Assembly: GCA_964036275.1 (NCBI GenBank) | Contig: OZ038436.1 | Location: 4,062,936-4,126,935, forward strand | Direction of reading: 5' to 3' | DNA length: 64,000 nucleotides | From: Litoditis marina | Taxonomy: Eukaryota; Nematoda; Chromadorea; Rhabditida; Rhabditidae | The notes under the pieces: generated by a model | Told to the model about the DNA's origin: nothing | The model's input: only the letters and a program-made list of their open reading frames with translations | Databases searched by the model: none | Position numbers and translations under genes: made by a program | Shown: positions 31,132-51,345 of the stretch, piece after piece | Position numbering within the stretch: position 1 is the stretch's first letter | Layout of the letters: each line of letters opens with the position of its first letter

Positions 31132-31820
31132 CAAAATTCAGGATTAAAGCTGATTTTTCACAAATGTACATAAACTAACATGGGAATAAATTATTGTGAA
31201 TATTGAATGACAATTGATAGATTACATCTCAATGAATCTCATATTTCCATTGTTGCAGAGCACCATGTACATTCATAAAGATACAGTGAAACATGTGAGT
31301 CAACTAAGACATCCAGTAACCCCAGACCAATTCTTCAACGAACCACGGCACAAATATATGGATTTTTGATTGGATTTTTCTGGGGAAAACATTCTTGTTG
31401 TCTAAGACTAAGAACTATGCTAATTGTTTATTTATACTCCACGTGTCATTAAAGATTGTTAACACACACTTTCCCTAATTTAACAATAAAAGTATCAAGC
31501 AAACTTTATAAACGCATCCAAAAACGCCAGTTCCAAGTTTCAGTGTGAAAGCCACACTAACTACACATACAATTTACATGCTTTACATTTAATGAAAATT
31601 TCCCACAAAACTTCTATTATCGTGCAATTACAATTATTAATATGTATTACAAACATCAATCAGAAAGTAAACTTTTGACTAATACATCGGAATCAGAATC
31701 AATTACAATAATTGCCTCACACCATTCATTTAATAAACGTGCAGATACGAGAGCAACAAACACAACTGACGAATGTTTTGTACTGAAAATGTCTCAGATG
31801 TGAAAAGAAACATTTGTTTC

Positions 31821-31851
31821 GCACACAAATGTTGCTCATTCTGTATAAGTA
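31821..31851 (+). promoter_or_regulatory. piRNA-type upstream motif candidate, unit A
   Basis: GCACACAAATGTTGCTCATTC then TGTATAAGTACTGAC, at the end of unit A. The counterpart is at 50429-50460. Confidence 0.48.
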
Positions 31852-31870
31852 CTGACAGTCAGAATACTAT

Positions 31871-32649
31871 TGATACTGTCTTCCTTGCGATATCTATACC
31901 GCCTGTATTCGCAAATATAACTTCGTAGAAAGGGATGAGTGATGAGAAAACATTCAAGTGCAAAAGACCTAATGAAGACTGAACAAAAACCAAAAATGTG
32001 AACCAAAAGTTCAAAATGTCCCTTTTTCAAAAAAGTTCACATGTAAATAATTATTTATCCACCCATTTTTTCCATCAGGTTACATCTCAAAACGTTCCAC
32101 TGAGTTGGGATTTTAAGCATCACACAGAGTCGGAATTTCCTAGAAAATGCGGAATTTTCTGGAAGATGAGCAGTACAAGAAATTTACTTTACAACTCGTG
32201 GTAGCTACAGAATTCAAGAGATGAGCACATACGTATTCTTATTGAAAAGATTACCCGCGAGTGTTTTATTGAACCAATGGAAAGATAAACAGCGAGTTAT
32301 TAGACGAATAGGTGGGGTGATTTTGCACTGAAATAACATGTTTCGTGCGTTTTTGAGTTTGAGACTAGGAGACTGTATAAAAGTAAAGTTATAGAAGCAG
32401 CCTGAGTGAATTTGTTTACTTAATTCTTTCTCTCCTCTTTCTCTCGTAAAAACGTCAACCCACTAGAGTTTCGCAGAATAGTTCGTTCAGTTTCGCCTCA
32501 AATGTAATGTGATTGGCTCGAGTACTGGACGTTCAGTTCTAAAATCTGTGGTGTTAACATACGGTAACTAACGTTTTTTATTTACACTACCTGACTAACC
32601 GCTTTTCAGAAGAGAAAAACGACCAAAAGACGCTGTTAGTTTGTGTTTA
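31871..32649. other. Spacer between duplication units A and B
   Basis: AT-rich, with one minus-strand GTTTTC-core motif (31931-31962: CACTTGAATGTTTTCTCATC). No gene is seen. An RTE fragment follows at 32650. Confidence 0.4.
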
Positions 32650-32810
32650 TGGCGCCCACTTTACGTGTTATCGAATATCCGTGGCGAAGAAGTATTGCGA
32701 GTGTGCAGAGACAAAGTTATCTGAAGGGCAGTCAAGGAGCACCATTTCGCAACGAATTGAAGTGATCTAATGAATCTTGAAATCTTGAACCATTTTACCA
32801 CCGATTAATG
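32650..32810 (+). pseudogene. RTE LINE 3' end fragment
   Basis: On the plus strand, between units A and B, the frame reads RGEEVLRVCRD and then, after a stop, RAVKEHHFAT. This matches the last residues of the RTE protein encoded at 33885-33990 on the minus strand. It is a short, 5'-truncated, opposite-oriented relative with an in-frame TGA. It lies in the roughly 1 kb spacer separating the two duplication units. Confidence 0.65.
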
Positions 32811-33884
32811 TTAACTTCAGATATTCCCAATCTATTACTCATACATAATATACATAATATAACCACAAGCTCATTCAGTAACTAACATTTGTCGTCAATT
32901 GAACTGTATTTTATCTTTGTCACAATTTTCCTTCAGCTCTTTGTTTTTCATAGTTAGATGAGCAAGAATCGAATGTTCGTCTTGCGTTGGTCTCCGAGCC
33001 TCTCCAAGAAACCGATAAATTTAGAGAACATCTCGCCATTCTCTCAAGGAACTTCTGAAATTTACAACTAATGTAAAGTTTACAACTCTAAGAATGATTT
33101 GTTCATCTAGCCGGTTTTCGGTGTGGAATCGAACCGTAAACTCAGTGGCAATGAACAAAGCTTGCGTTGTGTTACGTACTCTGAGGTTTCAGCAACTCCA
33201 TAAGAATGGCGCTGCTTCATTGTGATTCGTTATTGCCTCGTATTTCCTCTCAGTGAAAAAACAATATTGAAATACAACGGAATTGCCGCTGGAGCTTCTC
33301 CGAAGCACTGGAGCTTCTATGAAGTTTCCTGGTACTTCCCTGATCCGACCCCTGTATTCTCCCTTTCCTTCAGGGTAGGATGCTGCACTTTCCCAGGGGG
33401 TAAAGTTCAGGGAATAGTTTCAGAATAGTTTCACAGCTCTCGAAACATTTCGAAACTGTTATTCTTAAAAAACACATAATTCCAAAAATGTTTTGCTCAT
33501 CACGTATTGAAATGGTTTTGGAATATTCCAACATGTTTGAAAATGACTAAAAATTTTATTGGCAATCTGCCCAAATTCAGTTTGGAAGTGTTAGAACTAT
33601 ACCGAGATTCTCTCCTACGTATTACTGCCATTAAAGTACACATCATGGTATTTATTGGATTCAGTCGCTAACATAAAAGCAAAAGTAACACAAAGCCGCA
33701 TGCTTGAATTGGTGGAGAAACATTCCACCGCCGTTCTTGAGAGGTTGGTTTTATTCGAGCTGCTGGTTTATACAACTTCATCAAGTATGAACTACTTTTC
33801 ATCAGTTTCAAGTCACCAGAAATTAAGCAAAAAAAACAATTTTTTCAAAGACCAAGATTTTAGACCAAGATTTATTCGATCACA

Positions 33885-34571
33885 TCACATTGTTGCAAAG
33901 TGGTGCTCCTTGACTGCTCTCCAGATTTTAATGTCTCTGCATACTCTTAGTATCTCTTCGCCACGGATGGGGGCAGGGCGGACTCGACCTCTTCTGGCTG
34001 CGGTATTATAACCACGGACTGCTTCAACCAACGCATCTCTCCATCGGACAACGGGCCTACCACGGGACCGGTTACGATTATACGGACACCATTCAGACAC
34101 GATCAAGGACCATCGGGATTGAGGCATGTGGGCAATTCTGTAAGCAAAGTTTAATTTATGTTTGGCAGTTACAGTAGCCACATCCGTCAACCGAGTGATT
34201 CCGCGAATAACGGCACTTGGAAGGCGATCTTGTATTCGTTTGTTCAGCATTCCACGCTTCATTTTTCTCTGCACGACACGGAGACGCTCGATGTTCTTTC
34301 TCGAAAGGGCCCAGGATTCACTGCCATACAACAGTCTCGGGAGAATCGCGGCGTGAAAAATCTTTGCCTTGTACCTCATCGGGAACGAGGGTGTCTTCAG
34401 AATGTGACGGTATTCGTTGAACGCTGCCCACGCTGAGGAAATTCTTCGGCTCAGTTCGACGTCCCAATTGGCTTCCATGGAAAGATGGACACCGAGATAT
34501 TTGACTGTGGTTTTTGACGGTAGGGCATGACCATGATATTTCAACGGCGTGTTATCCTTCACATTATTCAT
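33885..34571 (-). pseudogene. RTE reverse transcriptase C-terminal part
   Basis: This 228-codon frame corresponds to the thumb and tail of an RTE polyprotein (KYLGVHLSMEANWDVEL, LPRLLYGSESWALSRKN, RGRPVVRWRDAL, VKEHHFATM). It lies downstream of a Harbinger-like insertion that splits the element. The residues on the two sides of the insertion join in frame once one copy of the TGA duplication is removed, so this is the continuation of the same element and not a second copy. Confidence 0.8.
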
Positions 34572-34600
34572 ATATTCGGATTTGTTCGGATTCGTCTTGA

Positions 34601-35419
34601 GGCAGGGTTCATACTTTCTGTCGCCGAATTAGGCGACAGCAGCAGTCGCCGCGTAGCATTTTCGAAATGCTGCAGTCGCTCAATTTGGCAGCAGCAATGT
34701 CGCTTAATCTAGCTACCAAAAAGTATGAACGACTTTTTCCTCCGTTTGTTACTAAATGTCATATTTTTGTTTAAAATAATGCTCTTTTTGTAAAATGTCA
34801 GTTTTACTTAATAATTTTGATTCAGATTGTTCGAAAAACCTTATTGCATGGTTGATTGGTGAAAATTTCTATCATGATGCAAAGAGCGATGTTTCTATAC
34901 GATTCAATGTTTTCCAGACTAATGATCAAATTTGTTTTAAAACTCACTTAAAGTTCGAAAGTGTGATTTTCGAAGTTTTAATAAACTTACAATCAATATA
35001 GAGTGTAGACAATTTGTTTTGATAGCTTTAGAAAGTCAAAACCAGATCATTTCCCACTCCATTTACCGGGAAATAATTTTGAAAGAAGTAATATATGTTT
35101 TAACTGAGTTAGTATCTACCCAAATAATCATTTAAAATTGAAAAATTAAAGTAATGGAGAAAAACCAGAACAAAAACCAATTAGCGACGCTTCATGTATT
35201 TTACTAGCTAGTAAACTATACTTGTCGCTGAATTCGGCAGCAATTGTCGCCTAATTGAGCGACAGCGACGTGATTTGGCAACAAAAAAGTATGAACACCC
35301 AATTGGCGGCGCGACGTCGCTGTAGCGGAATTCGGCAACAAGCGACGCGATCGATAATCATGATTTGTGTGTTGTCGCGCGTGCTGCCGAATTCAGCGAC
35401 AGGAAGTATGAACCCTGCC
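34601..35419. mobile_element. PIF/Harbinger-like non-autonomous element 2 (819 bp), inside the RTE
   Basis: Termini are GGCAGGGTTCATACTTT and its reverse complement, flanked by a 3-bp TGA duplication (34598-34600 and 35420-35422). Subterminal arrays are built of GTCGCC/GGCGAC words with AATT spacers. Near the right end is the box TCGATAATCATGATTTG. The interior is AT-rich with no transposase frame, so it is non-autonomous. The assignment to Harbinger rests on 3-bp target duplication and GG..CC tips. Confidence 0.8.
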
Positions 35420-35502
35420 TGAGACCGACAGATTGGCAGGCCGTCTCGAATTCTTCCATCATTCTTCTAAGAGTTCTCTTGTTTGGAGCAAATATTATTC
35501 CA

Positions 35503-37617
35503 TCACCTGCGAAGAGGAGGTGGCTCAGAAAACGACCGCTCACTCTCAGTCCGTTTCCTCCCCAGTTCAACTTTCGAAGAGCGATATCCAGCACGCGGGG
35601 AAATGACATCTCCTTGACGAACTCCTTGATGAATTTCGATTGGAACTTTCACACCGTTTGCATCTATAGTTGCGGACGAGCACGTGTAGATAGCCTTCAG
35701 CAGCAGAATCAGTTCTGGATGAACACCGATAAGTTGCAGTGAAGACCATATTGCATCGTGATGTAGACTGTCGGATGCTTTGGCTAGGTCAACAAAGCAG
35801 AAGAAGGCCGGGATTCGATATTCCCTGCACTTTTCAACGACTTGTCGGACGATATGGATGCTGTCTGCTGTGCCATACTGCTTTCTGAATCCACACTGTT
35901 CTTCGGAAATGTTTTCTTCCATCGACGGTTCCATTCTGTTCAGCAAACGACGCGACAGAACTTTGTAGAGAGTGTTCAACAGGGTGATCGGTCGATAATT
36001 CCCAATTTCAGCAACATCGCCTTTCTTGAACAATAGTATCGTTCTCGAAAGCAAGAGGTCCGGAGGGAGGTTTTTCTCAGCCAAAATCAAGTTGAACATC
36101 TGGGTAAGATCCGAAACAATTGCTGTGCTTGACCATTTGACTGCTTCAGGAGGAATTTTGTCGTTTCCCGGAGAGGTTCCCAGAGTTGTCTGTCGGATAG
36201 CGAGAAGAACTTCGGACTCGAGAAAAGGTGGAACGGCTTCTTCAGACGGCAAGATTGTGGTTTGTTGCTGACTTCTGTTCTTGTACAGACCATTGTAAAA
36301 GCCTTGTACAACATCGGATAGACCTTGTGCGTCACTTCTCAGAAGGCCATTGGTATCTCGGAGATGGACTAGTCTGTTTCTTCTCCGTTTTCCGTCGTCC
36401 ATTACTTTTCTTAGACTGGATCCATTTTGTAGTGCATTTCGTAGCCGATAATCCCGACGTTTACGAACATCCTCTTTGCGACTCCATCTAGCCAATTTGC
36501 TGTATTGCACGAACTGTAGTCTACCGGTTGGAGTTGTGTCATTTTGAAACGAACGACGCAAGTGAAGAAGGTCCAAGGTTTTCTGCGAGATGAATGGATC
36601 CGGGCGCGACCAAGTTGTTGCTACCTCATAGGCCGTTCTTAGCTTTCTGTTCATGTTGTTGTAGATTTCCGTACTTGTTGTGTTCATACCACTGTTATCA
36701 TTGGAAATTCCAAAATGAAACAGGGCGCGGCTGACGGTTGGTATTTTTCTCGGATCGGTCTGTTTTCTCTTTGTTTTCATTTGCAGTTTTGCACGAATCA
36801 AACGATGATCGGTATCGAATGAGAAACCACTCAACACGGATACGTCTAACACGTTCAAAGTGGGACGGGATATGAAGTAGTCGATTTGATTGTGCGTCAG
36901 ACCATTGGGTGATCGCCACGTCCACGTGCGCGGTTTTCGTTTTTGAAAAAAGGAATTCCACGAGCGGTTGCCATTGCATTGTAACCAGTTTAACAGCATC
37001 TCTCCGCGCGAGTTTCGACAATCGTAGGCGTAGGGTCCTAACGGAACTTCGTTGTTGTGTTTGTTTCCCAGTTTTGCGTTAAAATCGCCGGCTACGAGAG
37101 GGATCAGTTTGTTGTGGCAACCAGATAGAATTGTGTTGATATCAGCGAGAAACAGCCCATAATCGATATCTGTTGATGAACTGGTTGGAGCATAGGCAGA
37201 AATGATTCTCAAAGTATAGGAACGGCATTCAACATCTAGGTAGGAAACTCTTGAGTTCACGGGGAAAAAGCCTTTGATTTTTGCGACGAAGTTTTTATTG
37301 ACAAGGAAACCGGTGCCATGATGAGGGTTTTGAGAAAAACTATAAAGAATCTCACCACTCTGTAGCGTTTCCACACTTGTTCCGATCTTCTTCGTCTCTT
37401 GGAGAGCCACCACGTCATAATTGATCTTCTCCAGCTGCTTTGATAGAAGGAGCATCTTGGCCATCTGACCCATTCCGCGGATGTTGAGCGAACAGACATT
37501 GAGCAAGTCTGGTAGGGATAGGCGGCCCATGGAATCCCAACTTCCAGCTTGGACCGGATTCTCACCTGACGAGAGCGGGAAAAAAAAGCAACCGCACGCG
37601 CCGTGGATGAAGATGAG
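35503..37617 (-). pseudogene. RTE endonuclease-reverse transcriptase, N-terminal part
   Basis: This is an open frame of about 700 codons inside the RTE element. The endonuclease domain covers roughly the first 230 residues, with catalytic-type motifs LQET, GDFNAK and a DTDHR histidine. A linker rich in Arg/Lys follows, then RT motifs: the fingers region (SPGNDKIPPEAVKW) and CFVDLAKASDSLH, where the usual F-D-S/R catalytic Asp-containing block reads AKASDS. After GVRQGDVISP the frame is lost. It encodes the nicking and copying enzyme of the retrotransposon. The frame near the upstream end runs into host flank, so the true start is not defined. Confidence 0.8.
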
Positions 37618-37756
37618 AAATTCAGAAGTCAATTATAAACTGAACAATTACGTTTCGCACCTACTCATTTGAACTGATGAAGGAACATTCCACTGCAATA
37701 CGTGAGATCAGAGAATTCTCCGTTTTCCATATTTTACACAAGCTGTTTGTCCCGTC

Positions 37757-37790
37757 GCGCACCCAAATGTTGCATGTTCTTTATAAGTAT
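37757..37790 (+). promoter_or_regulatory. piRNA-type upstream motif candidate, unit B
   Basis: Counterpart of 17255-17287, with core and TATA-like part preserved. Confidence 0.48.
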
Positions 37791-38073
37791 TGACCATTCC
37801 AACACTCATCGGTTATAATAACACTCGGGATTAACTCTACACTAAAAAAATTAGAAGCTGCGAGAAACCTAATCAAAACTTAGAAAGGAACAACAAAAGT
37901 TACAACAAATGCAGTTTAACTTTTTAGTTATAGTTGTCATGTTCGCGTTTGCTATATTGGTTCTCGACAGCGAAAAACAGCTTTTAAAAGAAAAATCAAC
38001 AAAACTTGACTTTTGTGATTTTAAAAGTTTCTGCCATCTGCATGCGCAACGCCGTGTTCATTTACACTTCTTG

Positions 38074-38108
38074 AACACTCGAATGTTTCGTGACCTTTGT
38101 TTAAAGTA
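38074..38108 (+). promoter_or_regulatory. piRNA-type upstream motif candidate, unit B
   Basis: Identical counterpart of 17566-17600. Confidence 0.5.
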
Positions 38109-38285
38109 GCGCCAATGTTCTAAGTGTTGATTTTGCTCAACGATCAATTTGCATCGAAACATTGCAAACTTCTGAAGTTCTCATCTCTAATGAGTACTAC
38201 AGTCAGACAGCTATGTGATTCATTTTTCTATAGTTTGCATACAATTAAAACATTTTAAAAGACATAAGAGATCAAACTACAACTC

Positions 38286-38655
38286 CTCTAGAATTTGGCG
38301 GCGACTCGCCGGCGACATGGAGGGGTCGGCAGAGTGTCGCCGGCGGGTCGCCTGCGATTAATTTTAGGTACTTCACACTAAACGTTCTATATAGTAATCA
38401 GATACCGGAACTGGTAATTTTACAGAGAATAAAAACGTTGTATATACTTATCGTCGCCAGAAATAGACACGATGAGATTCACGGCTTCATTGTTCATTTA
38501 TATACATCTCCCCCACCTAAGAACAACAAGTATACGTATCTGATTAACATATATGTTATCCAGAATCAACGACCTAAAAATAATCGCAGGCGACCCGCCG
38601 GCGACACTCTGCCGACCCCTCCATGTCGCCGGCGACTCGCCGCCAAATTCTAGAG
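38286..38655. mobile_element. GC-rich palindromic element, unit B copy
   Basis: This is the counterpart of 17778-18147 with the same length, arms and centre. I see no differences by eye. Confidence 0.8.
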
Positions 38656-38859
38656 CAGCATTTCGTCTTCCTCTCTCGATGAAGTCTGCTGCTAAAGGAG
38701 AAGCATTGTTAAACAAGAAGTAAATTGCATAGTCACATAAAGATCGCGAAAAGCTCCAGAGCCGATTCAGTTATTTTTCTATGTTTTTTCCTGATTAAAG
38801 AGGAATATGATAGGTTTTTTACTAGATAGCGGAATAGGATAGGTTTTCTACACTTCAGG

Positions 38860-38892
38860 AGCATTCGAATGTTTCGTGACTTTTATATATAG
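38860..38892 (+). promoter_or_regulatory. piRNA-type upstream motif candidate, unit B
   Basis: GCATTCGAATGTTTCGTGAC then TTTTATATATAGTAGCG. This is the most complete motif in the window. Confidence 0.55.
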
Positions 38893-40322
38893 TAGCGCCA
38901 AAGTTCTAGGTGTTTTTAGCAACAGCAATCATATTGAATCGGGTTTCACTGAAAACGATTGCACTAATAAGGTAGGTTTTCAAATCCTTGAGCGAGCGAA
39001 GAAATTTTCCACTCGAGATACTTCCGTTTGAAGAACGAGTGTGAACTGAATGAACACTGAACGTATCTGTTACCCATTATTTGTATTCTAATGCATTGTG
39101 TTACACCTTGTTCAGTTTCTGATCGTACTTTCGTGACAACTATTATTATACATCGTGTTACTGTACTCGTTACTGCATTGTGTTCATATTTCATTCGGTG
39201 GCTGTATTATCCAATGTCGTGTCTCAACTTCTGATTTCTTCCTACTTTTAAATTCTAGTTTTCATATTTTCACGCTCTTATATGCGTAATAAATCATCAT
39301 CAACACTAGTTTCTTCACAAACTGATCACAAACTGATGATGGCTGATACTTGAAAATGGCACGTGCCTGCATATTTGAGAATGTGTTCACAAACATCCGT
39401 GTCTCTTTATCCGAACCTGCGTCTCTTCAAAGCCTGTGCTATTCTTCTCCTCTCACATTCTAGAAACAGTGTACAAAACGAGACACGCAGAATAGATGAA
39501 GGAGCCGGGATATTTCAGCAGACGTATTTGGGATACAATGTTAGATCAATGTTTCACCGAGGCTATTCAAACCGAGGATGAATTCTGTTTCGTTTTGCGT
39601 AACGAAAGTTATTTAGGTAAAAAATTAAATGATAACACATCGCCATGAAATAACCGCTAACTTTCACGTGTGAAAAGTGAACTTTGATTGTGATAGAAGC
39701 TACAATTAGCTCTATTAGCGAAATAATATATTTAACGCATTACCTGAACTCAGTGCCGCAATTGAAATGTCTTTCTGATCGTGCATTAAACGGAGATAAA
39801 GTAAAAATATTCATGTCCACCACTATTTATAATGGTCATGAAACATCGGAGTGTGAGACAGAGAGCACGGGCTGACCAAACCAAAGTCTTCTTGAAACTC
39901 GAGTTCAGAATCTTGACGATTTATATTCCTGCAATAGCATTTCGCATGAAAAATAAGAAGAATACAATAATGACCGAACAAAAATCTAAAAACGAGAAGT
40001 GAAGTCGAAAGATTCTCAACATTTGAAAGGAAAAGATTTATCTATTCTTTCCTTTCTTTTCAACATGTTAGTTGTGTCCTCTCTTTCTGTCTCAACTTCT
40101 CTATCTTTCTCTCTCTCCCTCTCTCTATCTGTCTCATGTAATAGTCATTTGAAATTAAAAGTAATTGAGTACAGAAACAGTCGAGAATCAGAAATAAAGT
40201 TTCCAATGTTTTTCGTATTTTGCAACTTCTGACTGAAGTGAATTAACCAATTTTCCTTGAAATGACTTTAATGACTTTGTATATTTCTGATACCGTTATT
40301 CGCTTGTTTGTCACTTCATGGT

Positions 40323-40352
40323 GCAGTGAAATGTTTCATACTCTCTATAAAT
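40323..40352 (+). promoter_or_regulatory. piRNA-type upstream motif candidate, unit B
   Basis: GCAGTGAAATGTTTCATAC then TCTCTATAAATATG. Confidence 0.5.
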
Positions 40353-40765
40353 ATGTAAATTTGCACCACAAATCAGTCATGAGGTATCATCCATCACAAC
40401 CCATATTACATAGTTGTCTGTCCACAACAAACCACTACTTGTCGTATATCTTTTTTGATTCATTACTCTAATTTTCTGGGAGAAAGAAGGAAATCGTGCC
40501 CAACCAAGTTTGTTTGAATTAATTGGTTGGTTTTCTGACTGAGTTCTCGAATAACACGAACAATACTTAAGAAACAACCGTATCACATGGACACATGCAC
40601 AAGTTATATTACCAAGTTTCGATTCCTACTGGGTACGGTAGCTAACCGTATGTGTCGTACATGATCTGTATCCCCCCTGTTTTAGCCGCAGAGATAAAAG
40701 TTTAGCGAAATAGTGCACGAAGCGCGACGCAGGTTGCGATGAAGGTGCTGGAATGATTTAGCATT

Positions 40766-40980
40766 CAAGCTTATGGTTATTGCTCGAAGAAAGCCGAGGG
40801 TATACTGTAAACCTCACTTTGTGATGTGTAAGAACTAAGAACACATTGATAAGATTAGTCAGCAGCATTGGTATCAGCCCGGTTGGTGTATTGGCTAACG
40901 TTCCTGTATCTTAAACTTTTGGGCCCGGTTCGAGTCTCACATGAGGCGGATATTTTATTAATTTGGCATACACCATAGGT
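40766..40980 (+). mobile_element. tRNA-derived SINE, copy in unit B
   Basis: This is the duplicate of the unit A SINE at 20978, with only a few substitutions, and keeps the B box GGTTCGAGTCTC. It was carried along by the segmental duplication and is not an independent insertion. Confidence 0.66.
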
Positions 40981-41078
40981 TATTGGGCAAACCAACATTT
41001 GTACTAGTGTGATTTAGACAGAACACTCCCGACACAAAATATGAGTTTAGTGGATAGTTGCATTTTCATCTATCATTC

Positions 41079-41110
41079 AGCACTCTCATGTTTCTCTCAT
41101 TCTTTATATA
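41079..41110 (+). promoter_or_regulatory. piRNA-type upstream motif candidate, unit B
   Basis: Identical counterpart of 21286-21317, including the YRNT-type site. Confidence 0.52.
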
Positions 41111-42186
41111 CATGAGACATCGATTGTAATCGATGAAGCATGGTTTCCAAAATGAATTATACTAAAGTTCAATGATAATACACATCCAGTATGTCTCATT
41201 CTCATGAAGTTTTTGTATGGATGCCTGTACTGATAACAGAAAGCCATAAATTCCTTTCTCTATCAGTTCACATTGATTATTGATTTTTAGTCGATTTTCA
41301 TTTATTCATAGATGCGTTTATTTTGTGGTGCTTCGTGGTGCAATTGGTGATGCAATTGCATGTTTTCGGTCGATTCCATATGGAATTTGGGTATTAAGAA
41401 ATTTATCCTTTGATTCAGGCAACTGTGAGAAAACTTGAGTTAACCGGGGTTTCATTAACAAGCTGGAAAGTTACCGTAACTCATCTCAGTTTGATGTGCA
41501 TCTATAGCTGATCCCAAAAAAAAAAAATTCTAAGGACAATCTTCATAATGAATGCAAACAAAAGAAAAAAAAACAAAATAACGGTTTTTGAAACATTTCG
41601 TACACCAAGGAAAACAAACTGTAATAACTTCAAGTAGGAAGTTGGAAAACAATTTTTTCAGTTGCTTTCGGATTAATCGTTTCTGAATATTATTCATAAT
41701 AATGGTTCGCGTGTAATCCAGAGCGGACCACATATGAACAATTTTCCGGAACTAGAATCATGCACATTGAAAAAGGTTCTTTGGCTCAAAACATCACAGT
41801 CTTTTCCAAGTTTTGAAGGTACAGCAGAACTTTTCTACAACTTATATATCAGAATTAAAAATACTATTTTCCTAAAATGTGAACGAAAACATAAATTTAG
41901 CTATTCATTTCACTTATTTCTTCTGTTTTACTAAAAAAAGGGACGCGAGCACTAGCGAGTTCCGGTTGCAATATTACTTATACTGAAGTGGATCCAAAAA
42001 AAAACAATTTTTCTATTGTAAAAAGTTACAATATACGGATGATTGTATTGATGAGCACAGTTGTTACCTACGCGCTACTAAAAGAAACACTCCGTTTTTG
42101 TTCTCTCACATAGTTCTTACTAGAAACTAAATGCCTTCTACAAGACTTTCTCCCATATATATCAGTGAGCTTCTCATGCATCGTTC

Positions 42187-42216
42187 GGCACTCTAGTGTT
42201 TCCCTCACACTATAAA
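42187..42216 (+). promoter_or_regulatory. piRNA-type upstream motif candidate, unit B
   Basis: GCACTCTAGTGTTTCCCTC then ACACTATAAATACC. Confidence 0.48.
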
Positions 42217-42755
42217 TACCTGAGACATCAACTGTAATCGATAATTGGTCTGTCATGATTTTTTAAAGAATTACAATAAGTAAAATAATAAATCAGTTCC
42301 GGTCTGTTTCATTCTCCTTAGGTTTTGTATGGGCGTCTTTAATGATAACAGAAAACCATAAACCCCTTCTTTATCAGTTCACAATGATTTTTAGTCACAG
42401 TCCAAAGATAGAAGCGTTCATCTATTCTTGATTAGTTAGTCATACGCATACCCAGCACTTTCTTATCACAATTTCTTCAACATTGCTTCGCCTGCCAATT
42501 GTAACCAATTCGAATCAATTCTAACTTCGTTAGTTTTTCTTCAACTAAAATAATAACGGTGGCGTGTTTTCCGACAGAAAAACTCAAACAAACCATTCAC
42601 TCTGCTAGAAACAAGATTCAATCGAAACTTTCAAAGTTTACTCTCCTAACCCTTTTTACTGTTATTTACAGCCACAAACTACTAGGAAACATTTTATATG
42701 ATCTCATGGATTTTCTTTTTTTTCTTTTTTTTGAGAACTTTTCTATTTTGCAGAA

Positions 42756-49701
<6,946 letters not shown>

Positions 49702-50428
49702 CAAAATTCAGGATTAAAGCTGATTTTTCACAAATGTACATAAACTAACATGGGAATAAATTATTGTGAATATTGAATGACAATTGATAGATTGCATTGC
49801 AATGAATTACACCATTGTTGCAGAGCACCATGTACATCTATAAAGATACAGTGAAACATGTGAGTCAACTAAGACATCCAGTAACCCCAGACCAATTCTT
49901 CAACGAACCACGGCAGAAATAAATGGATTTTTAATTGGATTTTTCTGCGGAAAACATCCTTGTTGTCTAACAACTAAGAAGTTTATTTATAATCTACGTG
50001 TTATTAAAGAGGTTTAAGTTTCAGTGTGAAAGCCACACTAACTACATATAAAATGAACATGCTTTACATTTAATGGAAATGTCCCACAATACTTTAATTA
50101 TCGTACAACTACAATTATTAATATGTATTACAAACATCAATCAGAAAGTAAACTTTTGACTAATACATCGGAAGCAGAATCAATTACAAGAACTTCGTTC
50201 ATTTAATGAAAGTACAGATACGAGAGCAACTAACACAACTGACGAATGTGTTGTACTTGTCGGTACTTAGTCGAGTTGAAAATTTCGTTTTGTTTTTCAA
50301 ATTTCGAGTTTTTCGAGTTTCAGAAATTTCGAGTTTCGAGTTTTTCGAGTTCTTTGAGTTCGAGTTTTATTTTTAACAACCCTGTTTTGTACTTAAAATG
50401 TCTCAGATGTGAAAAGAAACACTTGTTC

Positions 50429-50460
50429 CGCACACAAATGTTGCTCAGTCCATATAAGTA
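50429..50460 (+). promoter_or_regulatory. piRNA-type upstream motif candidate, unit B
   Basis: GCACACAAATGTTGCTCAGTC then CATATAAGTACAGAC. Confidence 0.48.
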
Positions 50461-51013
50461 CAGACCGTTCTAGTATTTGGCTGTTTCTTTACATTTCAGA
50501 TCTGCAAATAGGTATTACAATGGATGAACAAGTAGTATTTCTATGTCCTATAGGTAATGAAAGACAGGAGTTTAGTTTTTGTGTTTGCAACATTGATTTT
50601 GAAACCTCGCCAGTCGGTTTGCGTTACGTTTTGGTCATTCAGAGCTGTTGCAAGTAAGAGCACAATTCGATAACACCATTATTATCCATGTCATCGCTTT
50701 ATTCCAGGGGTTTGATTGCTCTGCAAGGCACCAATATGACAGGGTTTTGTATGTTTTATTCCAAAATATTAACTATGAACGTTATTCTCTCTTTACCAGA
50801 AGTTACGGAATGATCGCCGAGGTCGATCAATAGTAAACCGTCGTCGGCGTCCTTCTGATCTACATGCTCTCTCACCTAAAATTAGCTGGTATTCTCAGAA
50901 AGAAAAATCAATCAATCCTCAATCTGGGAATAACCTAGAGAAAAAGTAATGTTTGAACGTTCTATATTGTCAATAATTGTGAAGAACGTAACATTAGCTA
51001 GCGCATATTCTGT

Positions 51014-51050
51014 TCTTTATAAAATTTGCGGTGAAACTTTCAACTGCACT
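51014..51050 (-). promoter_or_regulatory. piRNA-type upstream motif candidate
   Basis: Minus strand GTGCAGTTGAAAGTTTCACC then GCAAATTTTATAAAG. Confidence 0.4.
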
Positions 51051-51345
51051 AGGAGGACATTGATCCAGTGACGAGGCGCGCGGTGCGAATTTCTGATCGG
51101 ATTCTTCCTGGAAAAAAGTTCAATGTTTCTTAAAAAACTTGTACAGTTTTCTAAGTATATTTAATAAACACGATGTTACAAATTGCCGCTACCTATTGAA
51201 CATTAAGATATTGGAAAGATTTCGGCAACTGAGAAAATTATTTGGACTTACTAGTTTTTGTTTTGGAATGAACGGGGTTTTTATCATTTCTTTCGTTTTT
51301 CTCTATTTATCTTCTTCGTAGCAGTTTCAATGCATTGTTTTGTTC

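Larger units (their letters stand above)
33841..37617 (-). mobile_element. RTE-type non-LTR retrotransposon, degenerate, inserted in unit B
   Basis: On the minus strand this encodes an apurinic-type endonuclease (LNIRGMG, VALQETKK, GDFNAKLGN, NQIDYFISR, DTDHRLI) followed by a reverse transcriptase (NYRPITLLNT, EEQCGFRKQYGT, GVRQGDVISP). The style is RTE/BovB. The main frame runs 37617 to about 35605, then a frameshift leads to a segment at 35609-35423. There the catalytic FADD motif reads FAGD, so the RT is very likely dead. The C-terminal part is 34571-33885, after a Harbinger-like insertion at 34601-35419. Unit A shows the empty site near 17107. The 3' end of the LINE is at about 33841. No untranslated 5' region is apparent, so it may be 5' truncated. 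Confidence 0.88.
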
